DNA from: Candidatus Collierbacteria bacterium CG_4_9_14_3_um_filter_43_16
Lineage (GTDB): Bacteria; Patescibacteriota; Microgenomatia; UBA1400; MFAQ01
Direction of reading: 5' to 3'
DNA length: 8,463 nucleotides
Assembly: GCA_002789895.1 (NCBI GenBank)
Contig: PFUC01000071.1
Span: 1 to 8,463 of the forward strand
This document shows, piece by piece, positions 5,390 through 8,463 of this stretch. A program made the position numbers and the translations under genes. Numbering within the stretch: the stretch's first letter is position 1; every line of letters begins with the position of its first letter. Under the pieces are notes generated by a model. That model was not told the origin of the DNA. It saw nothing but the letters and a program-made list of their open reading frames with translations, and did not search any database.

Positions 5390-6754
5390 ATGGAAAAAAA
5401 TATAAGTATAGAAAATATACAAAAAGAAGTGTCACTAACCAAAGAAGCTCAGGGAAACCGAAAGCTCATTGATGCCGAAATAGGGAGAAGACAAGGAATC
5501 GGCCTCTTGGGAACAGAGAATTTGTCTCCATCAGATCGGGTTCTTGATTATCTCGAACGAGTTAAAAATGTCGATAACTTTGTTTACGAAATAACAGAGG
5601 AGTTGGTAAAGAACAGAGAATGGAAGATAGAACCGAAAATGGTCTTAACGATTCCCGTGGTGGGTATAGGGGGACAAGAAGAAGGGGTTATTGTAAATAC
5701 TCTAATAAATTTGTCCAACGATCCTATGGTAAAAACGGGGGAAGTCGGGATATTAATTTTGGTAAATAGACCGGCCGGCTCGATGGCTGATGAGACAAAT
5801 ACTCTGGCCAAAGAATCCATTGAGGTACTAGGATTGAATGGATTGGTGATGGATGCCGACATTCCCAAGGATTTGGGTACTATAGATGGACCCTTCGCGA
5901 ATGAAATGGCAATAACTCCAAACGAGGCCCCTATTGGAATTCTGAGAGATATCTTGAATATTTCGGCGATGAAGTTGTGGAAACAAAACAAGGCTTCCCA
6001 ATTGCCGATTTTTTTGCAGATGGACGGAGATTTTGAAGGTTTCGCTATCGGTGGATTTGAGGAATTGCTTGGGGAATTCAATAGTTCAAAGACAAAACTA
6101 GTTCAGTGTACAAGCGATTGGGATAGCAAAGAGTTTCCCACAGAGAACGATTGGGGACTGTGGATTGGATCGGAATTGATGCGTGAATTGCCTCAAATAA
6201 TTAAAAGTCAGATAAATAACGCCAATTTGTCTAATGAGGTGAGAAACCAGCTTATTTTTGGAGAGGCGATTCAGAGGGGGATCCAGGTGCCTCAGGCTGA
6301 GAGAATGGAGAGTGTCGCCGGCAAAGGAGGCTATGGACTACAGCGATTGAAAGAGGATGAGCTGGATCAAAATATTAGGATATCGGAGAGAGTTTCTCCC
6401 GGTGGAGTGAGGACTACAGATAATTTGATATTTAAGTGGAGTAATCGAAGAGCGGTTCGGTCTTGGATTGATCTTCGCCAGCCACCTATTTCTCAGTGGG
6501 TAAATGGATTTGCAGTTGATGATCTGGTGCGGGGGGAAACACCTAAAGAAAAAGATTTACATTCTGGAGATATTGAATTGGCGATTAATCTGACTTTGGC
6601 TAGATTTCCAATCCCCAAGAAACTAGAAGAAGTTTACGATAATTATCAAGTACCGATCCTTGAAGTCCTAGAAAGATATGGATTGGAAATATTTAGTGTC
6701 TCTGAGGAAAAGAAAAGAGAAGACTTGTTTTATCTACAAATAAAAATGGTTTAA
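5390..6754 (+). CDS. putative GT-A type glycosyltransferase
   Basis: 454 residues, no signal peptide or membrane segment. The family is not recognised with certainty; the pattern is that of a GT-A (GT2-like) nucleotide-sugar transferase. After an N-terminal helical region of about 80 residues comes VLTIPVVGIGGQEEGVI (85-101) with the following TLINL, like the opening strand and helix of GT2 enzymes. ILILVNRP (121-128) resembles the second strand, with a D134-E-T tract after it. IFLQMDGDFEGF (207-218) provides a DxD-like metal and sugar-nucleotide site (D212, D214). A later segment, TDNLIFKWSNRRAVRSWID (343-361), and PPISQWVNGF (365-374) may form the acceptor side. It is followed after 4 bases by a GH84 hexosaminidase, implying a linked role and making an N-acetylhexosamine donor plausible. 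No Shine-Dalgarno is seen. Alternatives: an inactive GT-A homologue or a nucleotidyltransferase. Confidence 0.6.
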   Translation: MEKNISIENIQKEVSLTKEAQGNRKLIDAEIGRRQGIGLLGTENLSPSDRVLDYLERVKNVDNFVYEITEELVKNREWKIEPKMVLTIPVVGIGGQEEGVIVNTLINLSNDPMVKTGEVGILILVNRPAGSMADETNTLAKESIEVLGLNGLVMDADIPKDLGTIDGPFANEMAITPNEAPIGILRDILNISAMKLWKQNKASQLPIFLQMDGDFEGFAIGGFEELLGEFNSSKTKLVQCTSDWDSKEFPTENDWGLWIGSELMRELPQIIKSQINNANLSNEVRNQLIFGEAIQRGIQVPQAERMESVAGKGGYGLQRLKEDELDQNIRISERVSPGGVRTTDNLIFKWSNRRAVRSWIDLRQPPISQWVNGFAVDDLVRGETPKEKDLHSGDIELAINLTLARFPIPKKLEEVYDNYQVPILEVLERYGLEIFSVSEEKKREDLFYLQIKMV

Positions 6755-6758
6755 TCCA

Positions 6759-8201
6759 ATGAAAAAACGAGAAAAGACATACGGTATTGTGGAGGGGTTC
6801 TTTAGTGAACCTCTCCCTATTTGGTCGGAAACGGAAAGACTCCAAACAGTCGAGTTTGTGGCTAAGAAAGCGAGAAAAATTGACACATATATTTACTGCC
6901 CCAAAGATGATCCATATGTCACCAAGAAATATGACATCTTATACCCGGACGCAGAGATCGAGAAGATTGCAAGACTAATAGAGAGATGTGAACGCCGGGG
7001 AATTAAGTTCATATATGGAGTTAATCCTAGTATTGAAGGGAGTGTTTTCCCTGAACTAATCAAGAGAAACACTATGAGAAAGATCGAGCAAGTTATGAAT
7101 GTGGGCTGTAAGAATATTATGCTGCTATTTGACGATATTCCGCTAGCCTATGACGTGGTGGATGATAGAGAAGGAGTAGGTAATAACTTTGGTAAAGTGA
7201 TTCAAATCGTAAATGAGATCTATGAGGAAACTCGGGGAATGATTGAAAATTACTGGTTTTGTGGACCGGATTATTGTTTCCGAAAAGAGAGTCCCATTAC
7301 GATAGCAACGAAAAAATTGAATAAGGAAATTGGGATTATTTGGACCGGTAACACCATCTTCTCTAAAACAATAAGTTTGGCTGACGTGCAGAGAGTAAAA
7401 AATATTTTACGTAAAGATGCCAGAATAATTTTCTGGTCCAACTACCCGGTAAATGATTGCGAACAAGCGAAGGGGACTTTCAATTTGGGTGGTTTTTATC
7501 CAATTGAAAAGGAGGTGCTGGAGTTAATTGATGGGGTAATCGTTAATCCAATGAGGGAGTGTATGGCTAATCTGCCATTTTATGTGACCTTTTCAGATTG
7601 GATTGGTAATAATAAGTATGAGAGGAGTAAAAGCTATCTTTTGGCGATGAAGAAGACCTTGGGAATTGGAAGTAATACCGGGGAGACTTTGATGCGAATG
7701 GCCAGTAGGAACATCGTAGATAATGATCTCGAAGTGGCCTGGGGAAGCCTTGAGGTGGAAGTGTCAGTAAAAAATGAGTACGGAGAAAAGTATCTTGAGG
7801 CAGTGCGGTCGCTAATAAAAGATATTAAGGAATGGAAAGATATCTTGGAAATAATATCGGGAGGAGGGACTATAAAAAAGTCTGACTTTGAAAAAGTGGA
7901 TTGGTTTCCAACCAAGACATACATCTCCAGATATCTGCCTGAGATTGTCAAAATAGTTAACTGTAGAAAAAAACTTTACAGTCGTGACTGCCCTGAAACT
8001 ATTATTAGAAAATACAAAGGAAGCGAGAATCTTTTGATCTCAAAGGAGGATAATAAGAAGTATCTGGAGGAGATAAAAAGATTGATCTCTGACGAACGAA
8101 AGGAGTTTCTTACTTTTATGAATGACAAAAAGATACCTTTGGGTAAAAGAGCTGAGATCTTGATGAGAAGAAGGTATGTAAACAGGTTTACCATTAATTA
8201 A
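6759..8201 (+). CDS. GH84 beta-N-acetylglucosaminidase (O-GlcNAcase-like), apparently cytoplasmic
   Basis: 480 residues with a GH84 (NAGidase) catalytic barrel at residues 7-285 and a charged, mostly helical C-terminal region. GH84 removes terminal N-acetylglucosamine by substrate-assisted catalysis. Compared from memory with human OGA, each expected active-site residue is present: GIVEGFF (9-15), K49 in YCPKDDPY, the catalytic pair D125-D126 in LLFDDIP, Y172 in CGPDYC, WTG (195-197), W226, N228 and D233 in FWSNYPVND, and N263 in VNPMRE. The usual WDN is WSN here. The barrel starts at once, with no signal peptide, lipobox or carbohydrate-binding module, unlike many bacterial GH84 enzymes, which are secreted. 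It lies 4 bases behind the putative glycosyltransferase, almost surely in one operon. The natural substrate (glycoprotein, glycan or cell-wall fragment) cannot be told from sequence. Confidence 0.85.
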   Translation: MKKREKTYGIVEGFFSEPLPIWSETERLQTVEFVAKKARKIDTYIYCPKDDPYVTKKYDILYPDAEIEKIARLIERCERRGIKFIYGVNPSIEGSVFPELIKRNTMRKIEQVMNVGCKNIMLLFDDIPLAYDVVDDREGVGNNFGKVIQIVNEIYEETRGMIENYWFCGPDYCFRKESPITIATKKLNKEIGIIWTGNTIFSKTISLADVQRVKNILRKDARIIFWSNYPVNDCEQAKGTFNLGGFYPIEKEVLELIDGVIVNPMRECMANLPFYVTFSDWIGNNKYERSKSYLLAMKKTLGIGSNTGETLMRMASRNIVDNDLEVAWGSLEVEVSVKNEYGEKYLEAVRSLIKDIKEWKDILEIISGGGTIKKSDFEKVDWFPTKTYISRYLPEIVKIVNCRKKLYSRDCPETIIRKYKGSENLLISKEDNKKYLEEIKRLISDERKEFLTFMNDKKIPLGKRAEILMRRRYVNRFTIN

Positions 8202-8203
8202 CA

Positions 8204-8209
8204 TATAAT
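8204..8209 (+). promoter_or_regulatory. -10 box for hisS, predicted leaderless start
   Basis: A perfect TATAAT ends 6 bases before the hisS ATG. The usual distance from -10 to transcription start would put +1 at the A of the ATG itself, so hisS mRNA may be leaderless. No good -35 hexamer is visible at 16-18 bases. The box lies just after the GH84 stop codon. Confidence 0.55.
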
Positions 8210-8215
8210 AAACAC

Positions 8216-8463
8216 ATGCAAATACAAACACTAAAGGGATTCAGGGACTTTTTGCCGGCCGATGCCGCTAAACGTCAATGGGTAAGAGACAAGATGGTGG
8301 AAGTGGCAGAGAAATGGGGCTACGAGCCAATCGAAACACCATCACTCGAATCTTACTCTCTCTTTCAAGGCGAAATCGGCGAGGACGAGAAACTGTTTTA
8401 TAAGTTTATCGATAATGGGGGTCGGGAGGTGATGTTGCGTTATGACCAAACCGTGCCAACTTG
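8216..8463 (+). CDS. hisS: histidyl-tRNA synthetase, N-terminal part (runs off the window)
   Basis: The first 82 codons of HisRS, the class II synthetase that charges tRNA-His. KGFRDFLP (residues 7-14) is the hallmark HisRS N-terminus, followed by the helix and strand of motif 1 (WGYEPIETPSLES, 34-46) and LRYDQTVPT (74-82), the histidine/ATP pocket segment. The LRYDQT form, rather than LRPEGT as in E. coli, is common in CPR bacteria and archaea. The frame is open to the last base. The start is fixed by the conserved N-terminus; no Shine-Dalgarno exists and the TATAAT box is directly upstream. Confidence 0.95.
   Translation, partial: MQIQTLKGFRDFLPADAAKRQWVRDKMVEVAEKWGYEPIETPSLESYSLFQGEIGEDEKLFYKFIDNGGREVMLRYDQTVPT

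Noticed and set aside
5584..6081. 165-codon open frame on the - strand
   Set aside because: It is antisense to the putative glycosyltransferase with low-complexity Ser/Pro/Ile-rich translation and no motif; read as a shadow.
1..8463. tRNA genes, CRISPR arrays, insertion sequences, attachment sites
   Set aside because: I looked for cloverleaf/CCA-type segments, regularly spaced repeats, transposase motifs and terminal inverted repeats and saw none.

Overview
The window looks like a chromosomal segment of a bacterium from the Candidate Phyla Radiation (Patescibacteria, possibly Microgenomates-like). The basis is circumstantial: a YerC/YecD-type TrpR-related regulator, a HisRS with the LRYDQTVP signature, moderately AT-rich DNA, compact spacing, no Shine-Dalgarno motif at the inspected starts, and several proteins of obscure family. 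The standard genetic code reads through all genes. I could not run a search, so the phylum is an inference. All genes lie on the + strand.

Layout. (1) 2-391 is a PIN-domain ribonuclease of the VapC toxin type, followed after 15 bases by tyrS (407-1624), tyrosyl-tRNA synthetase. (2) 1625-1987 is a tyrS-distal leader with its own promoter and a complete T-box riboswitch: Stem I, a Stem III hairpin, the TGGTACC bulge, and competing antiterminator and terminator. It controls a GNAT-like protein of unknown role (1988-3013). (3) 3014-3138 holds a possible promoter and a UUCG-loop terminator, then a group II PLP-dependent amino-acid decarboxylase (3139-4620). (4) A very small putative membrane protein (4702-4863) ends at a terminator. 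(5) A TTGACA promoter overlapped by tandem and inverted repeats drives a TrpR/YerC-like regulator (4957-5298), which ends at a strong terminator whose two arms are partly duplicated in the end of the gene. (6) A two-gene unit follows: a predicted GT-A glycosyltransferase-like protein (5390-6754) and, 4 bases later, a GH84 O-GlcNAcase-like enzyme (6759-8201). The latter keeps the catalytic Asp pair and sugar-binding residues but has no signal peptide. (7) hisS begins at 8216 directly behind a perfect TATAAT box and runs off the window.

How the parts fit. Two aminoacyl-tRNA synthetases, a tRNA-sensing riboswitch and an amino-acid decarboxylase give much of the window an amino-acid and translation theme. 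The glycosyltransferase/GH84 pair is separate and the most intriguing: a candidate cytoplasmic add-and-remove couple for N-acetylhexosamine. The T-box in an apparent CPR genome, attached to a GNAT-like gene rather than a synthetase or a recognisable biosynthetic gene, is the other main point of interest.
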